Source: CAXSBR01 sp964236495
GTDB taxonomy: Bacteria; Actinomycetota; Actinomycetes; Mycobacteriales; Jatrophihabitantaceae
Direction of reading: 5' to 3'
DNA: 64,000 nucleotides
Assembly: GCA_964236495.1 (NCBI GenBank)
Contig: CAXSBR010000006.1
Span: 1-64,000, forward strand
Shown here: in pieces, positions 44,149 through 53,013 of the stretch
Numbering within the stretch: the first letter of the stretch is position 1
How the letters are laid out: every line of letters begins with the position of its first letter
The notes under the pieces: generated by a model
Told to the model about the DNA's origin: nothing
The model's database searches: none
Seen by the model: the letters and a program-made list of their open reading frames with translations, nothing else
Made by a program: the position numbers and the translations under genes

Positions 44149-45468
44149 GTGAGCGACGGTTCCACTGCACTGACCCCCAATCCCCCCAGATCCGGACTTC
44201 CGACGGCAGACGAGCGCCCGACCGAGGCTCCAGACCAGCGATCTGTGGCGTTCCTCGACCAGGGCGTGACCAAGCGCCCGTCCGATACGCCCAACGAGCG
44301 ATCAGCCGCGATTGCCGACGTGGGCAATTCCGTCGACACCGAGCCCGTCGTCATCTCCGAGCCTGCGGTCGCGCCCATCGCAATGACGAGTCCGACCGCC
44401 GAAGCCGTCACCTGGCCGATTCGTGTTGCCTCGGAGTGGGCGGCGCGGCTGCTGCTGATCGGCGCCGGTCTGTACGTGCTGCTGATCGTGCTGGACAAGG
44501 TGAGCCTGGTTGCGTTCGCCTTCGTGCTGGCGCTGTTCTTCGCCTCCGTGCTGCACCCCGTGGAGGTCCGGTTGCGGCCCGTTTTCGGGGGCAAAAAGTC
44601 GGCTTCCAGTGCGCTGGTGTTGTTGGCCGGCGTGGTGGTGTTCGGCTTGATCGGATGGTTCGTGGTGCAGCAGATCACCTCGCATGCCAGCCAGCTGTCC
44701 GACCAGGTCAATCAGGTAAGCGTGAAGATACAGAACTGGTTGCGCACAGGTCCGCTGAAACTACGCGACACGAATTTCGGCAATGTCGGGGATTCGATCA
44801 CTTCCACACTGAAGAAGCACCAGAGCCAGATCGTGTCCAGCGCTGTCAGCACCGCGGCCATCGTGGCCGAGCTCGTCGGTGGCGCGCTTCTGGCCTTGCT
44901 GGGCACCTTCTTCCTCATCCGCGACGGAGAGGCCATTTGGAGTTGGTCACTGCGACTTCTGCCTCGCGCGGCGCACGCTCGCGTCGACGTGGCCGGGCGG
45001 CGCGGCTGGTTCACGCTGAGCGGATACATTCGCGGGCAGGTGACGATCGCGTTCATCCACGCCGTGTCGATCGGTATCGCGCTGCTGATCCTGCGCGTGC
45101 CGCTGGCCGCGGCCCTCGCCGTCATCGTCTTCCTGGGCTCGTTCGTGCCCATTCTCGGGCTGACGATCGCCGGAGCGTTGTGCATCGGGGTGACGTTGCT
45201 CGAGCACGGTGTGACGGCCGCTGTCATCATCGCCGTGGTGATCATCTTTTTGGTGCAGGCGGAGGGCAACGTTTTGCAGCCCATCATCATGAGCCGCGCG
45301 GTACACATCCATCCGTTGGCCGTGGCCTTCACGGTGGCTGCCGGAACGACTCTCTACGGCATCACCGGCGCGCTGGTGGCCGTGCCGCTGGTGGCCTTCA
45401 TCAACTCCTTCATTCGCGCGCTGCGTCAGGAGCCCACCGATCCGGTGACGGAGGGCAAGCCGGCCTGA
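44149..45468 (+). CDS. AI-2E family transporter (PF01594-type membrane protein)
   Basis: A 439-residue protein. The first ~90 residues are disordered and acidic, followed by about seven to eight membrane segments with the PF01594 pattern (FVLALFFASVLHPVEVRL, VGGALLALLGTFFLIRDGE, LSGYIRGQVTIAFIHAVSIGIALLIL, GSFVPILGLTIAGALCIGVTLLEHG, VQAEGNVLQPIIMSRAVHIHPLAV). The family exports small molecules or acts as Na+/H+ antiporter; the AI-2 name does not prove a substrate. Confidence 0.93.
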   Translation: MSDGSTALTPNPPRSGLPTADERPTEAPDQRSVAFLDQGVTKRPSDTPNERSAAIADVGNSVDTEPVVISEPAVAPIAMTSPTAEAVTWPIRVASEWAARLLLIGAGLYVLLIVLDKVSLVAFAFVLALFFASVLHPVEVRLRPVFGGKKSASSALVLLAGVVVFGLIGWFVVQQITSHASQLSDQVNQVSVKIQNWLRTGPLKLRDTNFGNVGDSITSTLKKHQSQIVSSAVSTAAIVAELVGGALLALLGTFFLIRDGEAIWSWSLRLLPRAAHARVDVAGRRGWFTLSGYIRGQVTIAFIHAVSIGIALLILRVPLAAALAVIVFLGSFVPILGLTIAGALCIGVTLLEHGVTAAVIIAVVIIFLVQAEGNVLQPIIMSRAVHIHPLAVAFTVAAGTTLYGITGALVAVPLVAFINSFIRALRQEPTDPVTEGKPA

Positions 45469-45781
45469 CCGGCTGAGGCCGCGCCGGTCGCTGCGGCGCA
45501 GGACCGCCCGCGCGGCGCGACGAGGGCTGGCGTGCGGGTCGGCGGCTTTGCTGTTCCTCCTACCGCTTCTGATTCAGGAAGTGGAAGGTAGGCCAGCAAG
45601 GTGGGTTTGGATGCCAGCGGCGGCGTTGAGGTCAATGCCGTCAGAGCAGCGCGCCCAGCCAAGTCGTTCAGCCGCCGCCGACGCGCCTTTGCTGCTCGAA
45701 CTATCGCTCGCGGGCAAGCACGTGACAGTGAGAGCAGCAAAGCGAAAGTTTGAGCGCGGCGGGGCTGGGTTGCCAGCCGGG
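45469..45781. other. Intergenic region between converging genes
   Basis: A 313-base gap between the AI-2E-type gene (plus) and the L,D-transpeptidase gene (minus). No coding frame is convincing. CCTACC at 45559-45564 and GGTAGG at 45587-45592, with CTTC/GAAG inside, form a weak hairpin that could end one of the two converging transcripts. I see nothing else. Confidence 0.5.
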
Positions 45782-46729
45782 TCACTTGGTGACTGTGACG
45801 TCCGCGCCGACGTGCACCCAGTGGTAGAACCACGTCATCTGTGCGCGAGGCAAGTGCACGCAGCCGTGCGAGCCCAGTGTGCGGTAGCCGGTGGTGCCGT
45901 AGGGCATCTGTTGCCAGGCGGCGTCGTGAAACCCGAAGTCGCCGTTGAACGGCACCCAGTACCGCACATGCTGCGAATACCCCGGCCCGTTGAGCACCCG
46001 GTCGGCCTGCTTCGCCTGAACCAGCCAGCTACCCAGCGGTGTCGCGTGGCGTTCGGTGGAGGCACCCGTGGTCACCACGGTGTCGCGGACCGAGTGCGTA
46101 CGTGTGCAGAACCACGCGTGCTGGTCGGCGATGCTGACGAAGACGTGCTGCGCGCGGCTGTTGTGCGCACAGACCGTACTGCTCTTGCCCGGTGCGACCA
46201 TGATCAGCTGGCCGTAGCGCGGATTCCCAGCCGGCGCCGACGTCGGCTGACGCGACGTCGTCGGCCTCGGTGTCTTGCGCGCTGAGGTCGCCGCGGAAGT
46301 TGTGGCCGGCGGTGCAGTCGACGGATGGGACACGGATGAGGCGCTTGCAGACGAAGCGCTCGGACTCGGTGTGGTGGCAACGCCGGCTGGCGACGCCGTC
46401 GTCGGCGCGCTCGCAGCGTTCGATGTGCTCAACGGCGCACCTACGGCGGTGCTGTGCGACCCGGTGCCTAGACGGCCCGAGAGCAGCGCGATCGCGGTGA
46501 CGATGAGCAGTAGCGGAGCGGCCCACAGACGCCAGCCGTGCCGTGCTCGCAGCCGGGCAAGCAGCTCCGCCGCCGGAGACTGGCGAGGACGTCCATGACG
46601 TCCGGGCGCGAACCGACGCGGAGCCGGAGCGGGCCGACGCAGATCGGCCGCAGGCCCAGGTTGCGCAGGCACGGACCGACGGCGGCCGGGCGTCGGCTGA
46701 CGTCCAACGGGCGGCCCGGAACCTGTCAT
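45782..46729 (-). CDS. L,D-transpeptidase (YkuD domain), membrane-anchored
   Basis: A 315-residue type II membrane protein: a cytoplasmic Arg/Pro-rich N-terminus, one helix (LWAAPLLLIVTAIALLSG, ~residues 68-86), a long Ser/Thr/Pro/Ala stalk and a C-terminal YkuD domain with the catalytic Cys (~290) in RTLGSHGCVHLPRAQ. Such enzymes form 3-3 peptidoglycan cross-links, or attach proteins, using the Cys thiol. No immunoglobulin-like domain precedes YkuD, unlike mycobacterial LdtA/B types. Confidence 0.9.
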   Translation of the reverse strand: MTGSGPPVGRQPTPGRRRSVPAQPGPAADLRRPAPAPRRFAPGRHGRPRQSPAAELLARLRARHGWRLWAAPLLLIVTAIALLSGRLGTGSHSTAVGAPLSTSNAASAPTTASPAGVATTPSPSASSASASSVSHPSTAPPATTSAATSARKTPRPTTSRQPTSAPAGNPRYGQLIMVAPGKSSTVCAHNSRAQHVFVSIADQHAWFCTRTHSVRDTVVTTGASTERHATPLGSWLVQAKQADRVLNGPGYSQHVRYWVPFNGDFGFHDAAWQQMPYGTTGYRTLGSHGCVHLPRAQMTWFYHWVHVGADVTVTK

Positions 46730-46807
46730 GAGTCAAGTGTTGCATCTCGAACGAATAACGGTGCTGTGCGGCGCCAATGCCGGGTTCAAGATCGGGGCGA
46801 AAGAGGG

Positions 46808-48016
46808 CTAAGTGATCACGCGCAGCCGCACCGTCTCGGGCATGGCACGGATCGTGTCGACGATGGCCTGAGTGGTGCCGCTGACGCTGTCGGTGACCAC
46901 GTAGCCCAGCTCACCGCGAGTGCCCAGCAGCTGCGCCTCTAAGTTCACCTCGTGCTCGGCAAGCAGTCCGTTGACGCGGGCCAGCACGCCAGGAACGTTG
47001 CGGTGGACGTGCACCAGCCGCAGCGTGCCCTCGGGCCGGGGCAGGGCCAGCGGAGGCAGGTTGACGCTCATCGAGGTGTTGCCCTCGGCGATGTAGTCGC
47101 GGAACTTGCCGGCCACGAAGTTGCCGATGTCGCGCTGTGCCTCTTCGGTCGATCCGCCGATGTGCGGGGTGAGGATGACGTTGGGCAGGCCACGCAGTTC
47201 GGACACGAACTCGTCGCCGCGCCCCCGCGGTTCGGTCGGGAACACGTCGACGGCCGCGCCGGCGATGTGCCCGGACTCGATGTGGCGGCGCAGTGCGGCG
47301 TAGTCGACGACGAAGCCACGCGACAGGTTGAGCAGGATGCTGTCGGCGCGCATTGCGGCGAACTGGGCCTCGCCGAAGATGCCCTTGTTGCTGGCCCGGC
47401 CGTCGACGTGCAGCGTCACCACGTCTGCCTGGGCGAGCAGTTCGTCCAGCGAGCCGGCTCGTTGCGCGTTGCCCAGCGCCAACTTGTCCGCCGCGTCGAA
47501 GAAAACCACCCGCATGCCCAGGTTTTCCGCCAGCACCGAGAGCTGCGTGCCGATGTTGCCGTATCCGACGATGCCCAACGTGCGCCCGCGCACCTCATGC
47601 GCGCCGTCGGCGGACTTGTCCCAGACGCCGGCGTGCATGCCCTCGTTCTTCTCCGTCAGTCGACGGGTGAGCGCGATCAGTTCGGCGATGGCCAGTTCCA
47701 CGACACTGCGGGTGTTGGAGAACGGCGCATTGAAGACCGCGATGCCCCGGTCTGACGCGACATCCAGATCGATCTGGTTCGTGCCTATACAGAACGCGCC
47801 GATCGCGACCAGATCGGTTGCGGCGTCCAGCGCCCGCCTGGTCAGCTGGGTCTTGGAGCGGATGCCCAGCAGCTGCACACCGGGCAGCCGCTGGACGAGT
47901 TCGTCGTCGTCGAGGGCGCGGGGCAGCGTTTCCACCACCACGCCGGCGTTTTCCAGCAACGTCTGCGCGTCGGGGTGGACCTGCTCGAGCAGGAGGGCAC
48001 GCACGGGTTGGGGCAC
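46808..48016 (-). CDS. serA: D-3-phosphoglycerate dehydrogenase, short ACT-domain form
   Basis: A 402-residue enzyme, the first step of serine synthesis from 3-phosphoglycerate. The substrate domain has GIRSKTQLT and GAFCIGTNQIDL; the NAD-binding domain has LGIVGYGNIGTQLSVLA; the catalytic His is in LTPHIGGSTEEAQ; a C-terminal ACT domain (LRLVHVHRNVPGVLARVNGLL) senses serine. Length and architecture match the E. coli SerA type rather than the ~530-residue mycobacterial type. GTG 48016 has AAGGA five bases upstream; the longer open frame is not protein-like. Confidence 0.94.
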   Translation of the reverse strand: MPQPVRALLLEQVHPDAQTLLENAGVVVETLPRALDDDELVQRLPGVQLLGIRSKTQLTRRALDAATDLVAIGAFCIGTNQIDLDVASDRGIAVFNAPFSNTRSVVELAIAELIALTRRLTEKNEGMHAGVWDKSADGAHEVRGRTLGIVGYGNIGTQLSVLAENLGMRVVFFDAADKLALGNAQRAGSLDELLAQADVVTLHVDGRASNKGIFGEAQFAAMRADSILLNLSRGFVVDYAALRRHIESGHIAGAAVDVFPTEPRGRGDEFVSELRGLPNVILTPHIGGSTEEAQRDIGNFVAGKFRDYIAEGNTSMSVNLPPLALPRPEGTLRLVHVHRNVPGVLARVNGLLAEHEVNLEAQLLGTRGELGYVVTDSVSGTTQAIVDTIRAMPETVRLRVIT

Positions 48017-48211
48017 GACTGTCCTTCGACGACGGTGGAAGCGGCCGAGCGTGGTGCCGGTCGCCGACGGCGACCGACGGTGACCGCGGGAAAGGCGAGG
48101 GTATCTCGCAGGTACGTCAGTGTTTGCTGCGCTGCGGTTCTGAGGTGATGGGGGCCGATGAATGCCGCCGGCAGCGACCGCTGGCCGTGTTAGATTGCGC
48201 GGTACACGTTT

Positions 48212-48298
48212 CAGTGCAGGGGAAGTCGGTCCGACGCCGACGCTGACCCGCAGCCGTAGGCCCGCGTAATTTGCGGGCGAGCCGGAATGCCTGCACTG
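48212..48298 (+). promoter_or_regulatory. Cobalamin riboswitch
   Basis: The outer stem pairs CAGTGCAGG (48212-48220) with CCTGCACTG (48290-48298) perfectly. Inside are GGGGAAGTCGG, then the conserved B12-box segment GACGCTGACCCGCAGCCGTA (48239-48258), the hairpin GCCCGC/GCGGGC (48260-48278) and GAGCCGGAATGCC. This sequence order is that of the cobalamin riboswitch. It lies ~115 bases ahead of the first transcobalamin-like gene. A small GAGG-GGAT-CCTC inverted repeat at 48401-48412 overlaps the ribosome-binding site, suggesting control of translation. In the family, ligand binding turns expression off. Confidence 0.93.
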
Positions 48299-48414
48299 CA
48301 ACGCTCCGACACATCGCCGTGGACTGCGATCTGGAGCCTCGAGAGCGCCCGCGGCCAGGTCGGCGCCGGCGGGCGAGGATTCGATTTGTGGGCCCTGTAC
48401 GAGGGGATCCTCTG

Positions 48415-50121
48415 TTGTCTTTCACCCCGTCAGTTGCCGTGCGCGCGTCTGTGCTTCGCCGGCTGGCCGTCGCTGTCTCAGCGGTCACCGTCGTAGCCTC
48501 GCTGGCGACGCCAGCCGTCGCCAGCGCACCGGCACCCTCGACAGTCTTGCGGGCGTCTGCACCGGCGCCAGCACCGGCGTCAGCGGCTCCGTTGTCGTCA
48601 TCCTCCGCACCGTCGTCAGCCAGACGTTCGAAGCAGTCGGCCAGGATCGGCGCCGGCTGGCTTGCCCGACAGATCACCGGCAACGGCGGTTCGCTCAACT
48701 CGTTCGGTTTTCCCGACGCTTCGAACACCGCCTACGCCGTCGTCGGCCTGCATGCCGCCGGCGTGGGACGAGCCGCGTCGAACCAGGCGATCGCCTACCT
48801 GAAGACCCAATTGGGCGGCCCGACGAAGTACGACGACGGCACCGACAACCCCGGCGTGCTTGCCAACTACGTCCTGGCCGCGGTGTCGGCTGGCCAGAAC
48901 CCGTACCGATTCGGCGGCTCCGGCGCGGCGAACAATCTGGTCGCCCGGCTGCTGGCCACGCAACGCAGTGCAGGCGTCGACGCCGGGCTGTTCGGCAGCG
49001 CCGACCCGACCTACGACGGCGCGTTCCGGCAGGGCGTGGCACTGGACGCGTTGAAGGCGGCGCGTGTACGCGGCTTCGACCGGCACGTGCTGCTGGCCGG
49101 CTACTGGCTGATCCGCCAGCAATGCGCCGACGGACTGTGGACGTCCTACCGCGCCGATGTCACCGTGGCCTGCCCCGCCGTAGACGCCGCCACGTTCAGC
49201 GGCCCGGACACCAACAGCACCGCGATGGCCGTGCAGGGGTTGGCGGCGTACCGGGTGTTCCCGCGCTACGCGCGCACGCTGGCGTCGCTGCGCGCCGTTC
49301 AAAGCACTGACGGCGGCTTCCCCTACCTGGCCGCTGCGGGTCTGACGTCGGACCCCAACTCGACCGCGCTGACGCTGCAGGCGCTGCTGGCCGACCGAGT
49401 TCCCCTGCGGCGCTGGCAGAAGGTCAGCGGCGGAAGGATCCTCGATCCGGTATCGGCGTTGGCAAACTTCCAGCTCGGCTGCGCGGCTCCGGCTGCCGAC
49501 CGGGGCGCGTACTTCTATCCCGGCGACGAGAGCCCGAACGTTCTGGCCACCGTGCAGTCGGTCCCCGCCGCAGCCGGCCTGCCGCTGTCCCAGGTGCATC
49601 GCCGTCCAGTGTCGACAGCAGTGCCCGTTCTGCACTGTCCAGCGGCCCCCAGCCGCACCGGGCAGGCAACGGCGAGCCGCGTCGTGAGTGCCGCGACGAC
49701 CAGCTCTCTCCTCGCCGGTGTCGCCGGCCCGTGCAAGGGCAGCACCGGCGTCACCGTCGCCGTCGACTTCACTGCCTTCGCCAAGCCGGTGTCCACCCGC
49801 TGCGCCACGGGCACACCGGCCACCGGCGTCGCGGCACTGCAGCAGGCCGGCTTCACTCCGGCCGGCACACAGCAGTACGGGCTGGCGTTCGTGTGCCGCA
49901 TCAACAGCCTGCCCTCGACTACGGCGCAGTCCTGTGTACGCACGCCGCCGGCCACCGCATATTGGGCCTACTACTACGCCAACGCCGGCGCGACGACGTG
50001 GACGTACAGCTCCACCGGCCCGTCGAGCTTCAAGCCCGCGCAGGGCAGTGCGCAGGCGTGGGCGTTCGGCAACAGCGCCAAGCCCAGCAAAACCCCGGCG
50101 CAGGTCCGGGCAGGCCTGTGA
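48415..50121 (+). CDS. Secreted transcobalamin-like protein: alpha/alpha barrel plus DUF4430-like beta domain
   Basis: A 568-residue exported protein. A signal peptide (LRRLAVAVSAVTVVASLATPAVASA) leads an alpha/alpha-toroid domain (~73-410) built of prenyltransferase/terpene-cyclase-like repeats, for example SFGFPDASNTAYAVVGLHAAG, TNSTAMAVQGLAAY and SNSTALTLQALL-like segments. A beta domain (~437-550) follows with four Cys, GVTVAVDFTAF, GVAALQQAGF, FVCRI, CVRTPPATAYWAYYYA and WTYSSTGPSSF. Barrel plus such a beta domain is the architecture of animal transcobalamin and intrinsic factor. The cobalamin riboswitch upstream supports a corrinoid-binding role. TTG 48415 follows GAGGGG; GTG 48388 is the alternative. 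Direct evidence of binding is lacking. Confidence 0.8.
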   Translation: MSFTPSVAVRASVLRRLAVAVSAVTVVASLATPAVASAPAPSTVLRASAPAPAPASAAPLSSSSAPSSARRSKQSARIGAGWLARQITGNGGSLNSFGFPDASNTAYAVVGLHAAGVGRAASNQAIAYLKTQLGGPTKYDDGTDNPGVLANYVLAAVSAGQNPYRFGGSGAANNLVARLLATQRSAGVDAGLFGSADPTYDGAFRQGVALDALKAARVRGFDRHVLLAGYWLIRQQCADGLWTSYRADVTVACPAVDAATFSGPDTNSTAMAVQGLAAYRVFPRYARTLASLRAVQSTDGGFPYLAAAGLTSDPNSTALTLQALLADRVPLRRWQKVSGGRILDPVSALANFQLGCAAPAADRGAYFYPGDESPNVLATVQSVPAAAGLPLSQVHRRPVSTAVPVLHCPAAPSRTGQATASRVVSAATTSSLLAGVAGPCKGSTGVTVAVDFTAFAKPVSTRCATGTPATGVAALQQAGFTPAGTQQYGLAFVCRINSLPSTTAQSCVRTPPATAYWAYYYANAGATTWTYSSTGPSSFKPAQGSAQAWAFGNSAKPSKTPAQVRAGL

Positions 50122-51924
50122 GCGGTGGGCGCGGGCACGATCGACGCGGTCAAGGCCGACGCGGTCGAGGTCGAGGGGAGAACCGTCGAGGCAAGCACTG
50201 CCGCGCGGGCGCTCTCGCCGCCGCGGTCGGCACCATTTGCGTCGCTGTAGGGGCCGCCGCACCGGTCCACGCCGTGGCCGCAAAGCCTGATCTCACCCGG
50301 GCGAGTAAATACCTGACGTCTCCCGCGCGGCTCGTCGACGGGCACTTCTACGAGTCGTTCCCGGGCTTCGCCGACTTCGGGCTGACGATCGACGGTGCGC
50401 TCGCCCTGGCCTCAGCAGGGGACAGGGACGCAGCGTTGAAGCAGATCGTCTCGTTCGTCAACCGCAACCGCGGCGACAGCAACGGCCAGACAATCAACAG
50501 CTGGACGGGTATCGGCACCGGCGACGTTTCCGGCGGATCGTTGGGCAAGGAAGCGCTACTGGCCGAGGTGACAGGCCACAACCCCGCGTCCTTCGGCGGG
50601 CAGAACGTCATTCACGCGCTGGACCGCTCGGTGTGCACCGCACCGATAGCCGACGTCTGTGCCGCGGCAGGCAACTACCGGTACGCGACGTCGGTGTTCT
50701 CCCAGGCACTGGCGGTGACGGCTCAGCTGCGCGCGCACCACGCAGCCCAGGCCGCTCTGCCGATCCGCTACCTCGAGGGCTTGCAGAACGGCGCAGGCAC
50801 AGCCGGTTCGGCCGGTGCGTGGCCCAGCCTGCTCCCCGGAACCGGAGCAGACGTCGACAGCACCGCGATGGCGGTGATGGCGCTGAACATCGTCGGCGAC
50901 GTCGACGCCAAGGCGTCGGTGCGCGCCGGCTTGGTGTGGCTGGCAGCTCAGCAGTCCAAGATCGGCGGCTTTCCGGGCGTCGAGGCCAACTCCACCAACT
51001 CGACCGGGTTGGCCGTCCAGGCGCTGTCGCTGGGCGGATCGACGTATGCCGGCCAGATCTCTGCCGCGCGCAGGTATTTGGCAACCCGGCAGAACAGCGA
51101 CGGCGGCTTCGACGTGTCCGCGACCACGGGCGGCTCCGACGTTCGCGCCTCGACGCAGGCGGTGAGCGGCGCCGTCGGTATCTCGTTTGCAATGCTGAGC
51201 CGAGCTATTGCGGGCCATACTGCGCCACCTCCGTCGAGTCGGCCTCCTCCGTCGACGCCGGCACCGAGGCCCACGATCAGCCCGACCACGCCAGCGCCGC
51301 CCAGCACGNNNNNNNNNNNNNNNNNNNNNNNNNNNNNNNNNNNNNNNNNNNNNNNNNNNNNNNNNNNNNNNNNNNNNNNNNNNNNNNNNNNNNNNNNNNN
51401 NNNNNNNNACTGTGCCCAACACGACTGTGCCCAACACGACTGTGCCCAACACGACTGTGCCCAACACGACTGTGCCCAGAACGACGACGCCCAACACGAC
51501 TGCGCGCCCGACGATGTCCCCTCACCCCTTCGTGCATCTGCCGGTAGCAACCAGCTCGACGGTGCGGCCGGCGACGCCGTCGGATTCGACATCGCATCGG
51601 AGCGAGCCGTCGGCGCCGTCCAGCGCGCGCGCGGTCCCGTCCTCTCCGCCTCCCCGCGCCACCAGGATCGCGGCGACGCCCACCTCCACCTCAGGGGGAA
51701 CGGTGGGCACCGGCTCAGTTCCGCCCGCGGCCGACCCGACGCAGGCCACTTCCCCTGCCACCGTTGCGGCGCCCGCCCTGGCCAACGCCGATACGCACAC
51801 TGCGGCGTTGACGGAGCTGGCCGCTGCGCTGACCGGTCTGGGTGCGCTCCTCACCCTCGCGGTCCGCCGGCATCGCCGGCTAGCCACTGCGCGGCGACCA
51901 GCCGGTCACCGTAGGCACCGATGA
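50118..51924 (+). CDS. Secreted alpha/alpha-barrel protein with Thr-rich stalk and C-terminal anchor (contains an assembly gap)
   Basis: GTG start overlaps the stop of the preceding gene by 4 bases. An Arg-rich signal peptide (CRAGALAAAVGTICVAVGAAAPVHA) precedes an alpha/alpha barrel: DFGLTIDGALALASAG, VDSTAMAVMALNIVG, EANSTNSTGLAVQALSLGG and QNSDGGFDVSA are the repeat turns. From ~residue 375 it is Pro/Ser/Thr-rich, then enters the N gap. After the gap the coding frame changes because the gap length is arbitrary: TTVPN repeats, then a hydrophobic helix (LAAALTGLGALLTLAV) and an Arg-rich end. There is no beta domain. It is probably the barrel half of the corrinoid-capture system, tethered to the membrane. 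Confidence 0.75.
51309..51408. other. Assembly gap (100 N)
   Basis: Exactly 100 N, the usual placeholder for a gap of unknown size. It lies at the edge of a 15-bp tandem repeat that probably broke the assembly. The coding frame on the right differs from that on the left, so the real length is not 100 bases modulo 3. Confidence 0.98.
51409..51483 (+). repeat. 15-bp tandem repeat encoding a TTVPN stalk
   Basis: Five copies of ACGACTGTGCCCAAC, the first truncated by the gap and the last slightly diverged, encoding Thr-Thr-Val-Pro-Asn. The array probably continues inside the gap. It forms the extended stalk between barrel and membrane anchor, so copy number would set the distance from the membrane. 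Confidence 0.93.
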
Positions 51925-53012
51925 TGCGTCGCCTGCTGATCGCGCTGGCGGTGCTCGGCACAAGCACCGCCGTCCTCACCGGCGGCACCGGCCTCATCGC
52001 TGGCGCCGGGCTGACGTCGGCGGTGGCCGCTGGCGCGCCGCGGTGTACGGCAACGAGCGGTGTCGTGGTGGCCGTCGACTTCGGCGCCTGGGACGGCCCG
52101 ACGGTGCGCGCCTGCGCCTCCACGCCGACCACCGGCCTGCAGGCGTTGCACCAGGTCGGTTTCAGCACTTCCGGAACTGCTCATGACGGTCCCGGCTTCG
52201 TCTGCCGGATCGCCAGCGGCAGCTTCCGCGGCGGTGCAGCCCTACCCTCGACCGCCCAGCAGGCCTGCGTGCGTACGCCTCCGTCGTCGGCGTACTGGAG
52301 CTACTGGCACGCCGACCGCGCCCAGAGCAGCTGGCACTACAGCTCGCTGGGCGTAGCGAGCTACTCGCCACAGCCGGGCAGTGTGGACGCGTGGACCTTC
52401 GGCGCCGGTACGCCGCCGCGGGTGGCGCCGGGCGCACTGCGTGCCAGCGGCGCTCCAGCCGCGCCGCCGACTCGTTCGGGCGCAGTGCCCGCGCCGACAG
52501 GCCGTCCAGCGTCGACAACCCCGACGCCGACCGCCTCGGTGGCAACGATTCCGGTGCAGCCAATGCCGGCCCGTCGCAGCGGCATCCCGCCGCGTCGAGC
52601 GTTGCGGACCGGCCAGGCCGCGGCGACGACTTCTGCAGCCTCAACGGCGAATCCGGAGACCTCGGCGACATCCGCGCCGCGCACCGTCTCGCCGCCCCTT
52701 GGCAGCAAGACGGGCTCCACCCGCCGCACCATCACTGGCTCGACCCGGTCCGTAGCGACAACAACCGCGGCACCGCCAGCGTCAACGTCCGGGTCTGCGT
52801 CCACTTCCACCTCTACTTTCACCACGACCATTGCCTCGTCCAGCGCGACCTCGACTACCGGCCCGTCACCCACCGTGATCGACGCAACGTCGACCGCCAC
52901 AGCTCGGCACTCCGGCAGCTCGCCGTGGCCGGCGGTGCTGGGCGGCGCGCTGGTCCTGGCGCTGGCAGCCGGGGCGGCGCTGACGTTCTGGCGACGCCGG
53001 CAGCTCGGCTGA
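51921..53012 (+). CDS. Membrane-anchored DUF4430-like (transcobalamin C-terminal-like) protein
   Basis: A 363-residue exported protein starting 4 bases inside the preceding gene. After a signal peptide, residues ~40-175 repeat the beta domain of the first protein almost motif for motif: VVVAVDFGAW, GLQALHQVGF, GFVCRI, LPSTAQQACVRTPPSSAYWSYWHA, WHYSSLGVASY and GSVDAWTFG, with the same four Cys. A long Ser/Thr/Ala stalk (~180-330) and a C-terminal helix (VLGGALVLALAAGAALTFW) ending RRRQLG follow. There is no LPXTG. It would present the beta domain away from the membrane as the partner of the barrel protein. Confidence 0.78.
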   Translation: MMRRLLIALAVLGTSTAVLTGGTGLIAGAGLTSAVAAGAPRCTATSGVVVAVDFGAWDGPTVRACASTPTTGLQALHQVGFSTSGTAHDGPGFVCRIASGSFRGGAALPSTAQQACVRTPPSSAYWSYWHADRAQSSWHYSSLGVASYSPQPGSVDAWTFGAGTPPRVAPGALRASGAPAAPPTRSGAVPAPTGRPASTTPTPTASVATIPVQPMPARRSGIPPRRALRTGQAAATTSAASTANPETSATSAPRTVSPPLGSKTGSTRRTITGSTRSVATTTAAPPASTSGSASTSTSTFTTTIASSSATSTTGPSPTVIDATSTATARHSGSSPWPAVLGGALVLALAAGAALTFWRRRQLG

Positions 53013-53013
53013 C

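Noticed and set aside
51409..51483. CRISPR-like array
   Set aside because: The 15-bp units are directly adjacent with no spacers and encode a TTVPN protein repeat.
51850..51924. LPXTG sortase anchor on the barrel protein
   Set aside because: No LPXTG-like motif precedes the C-terminal helix in either stalked protein; a simple membrane anchor fits better.
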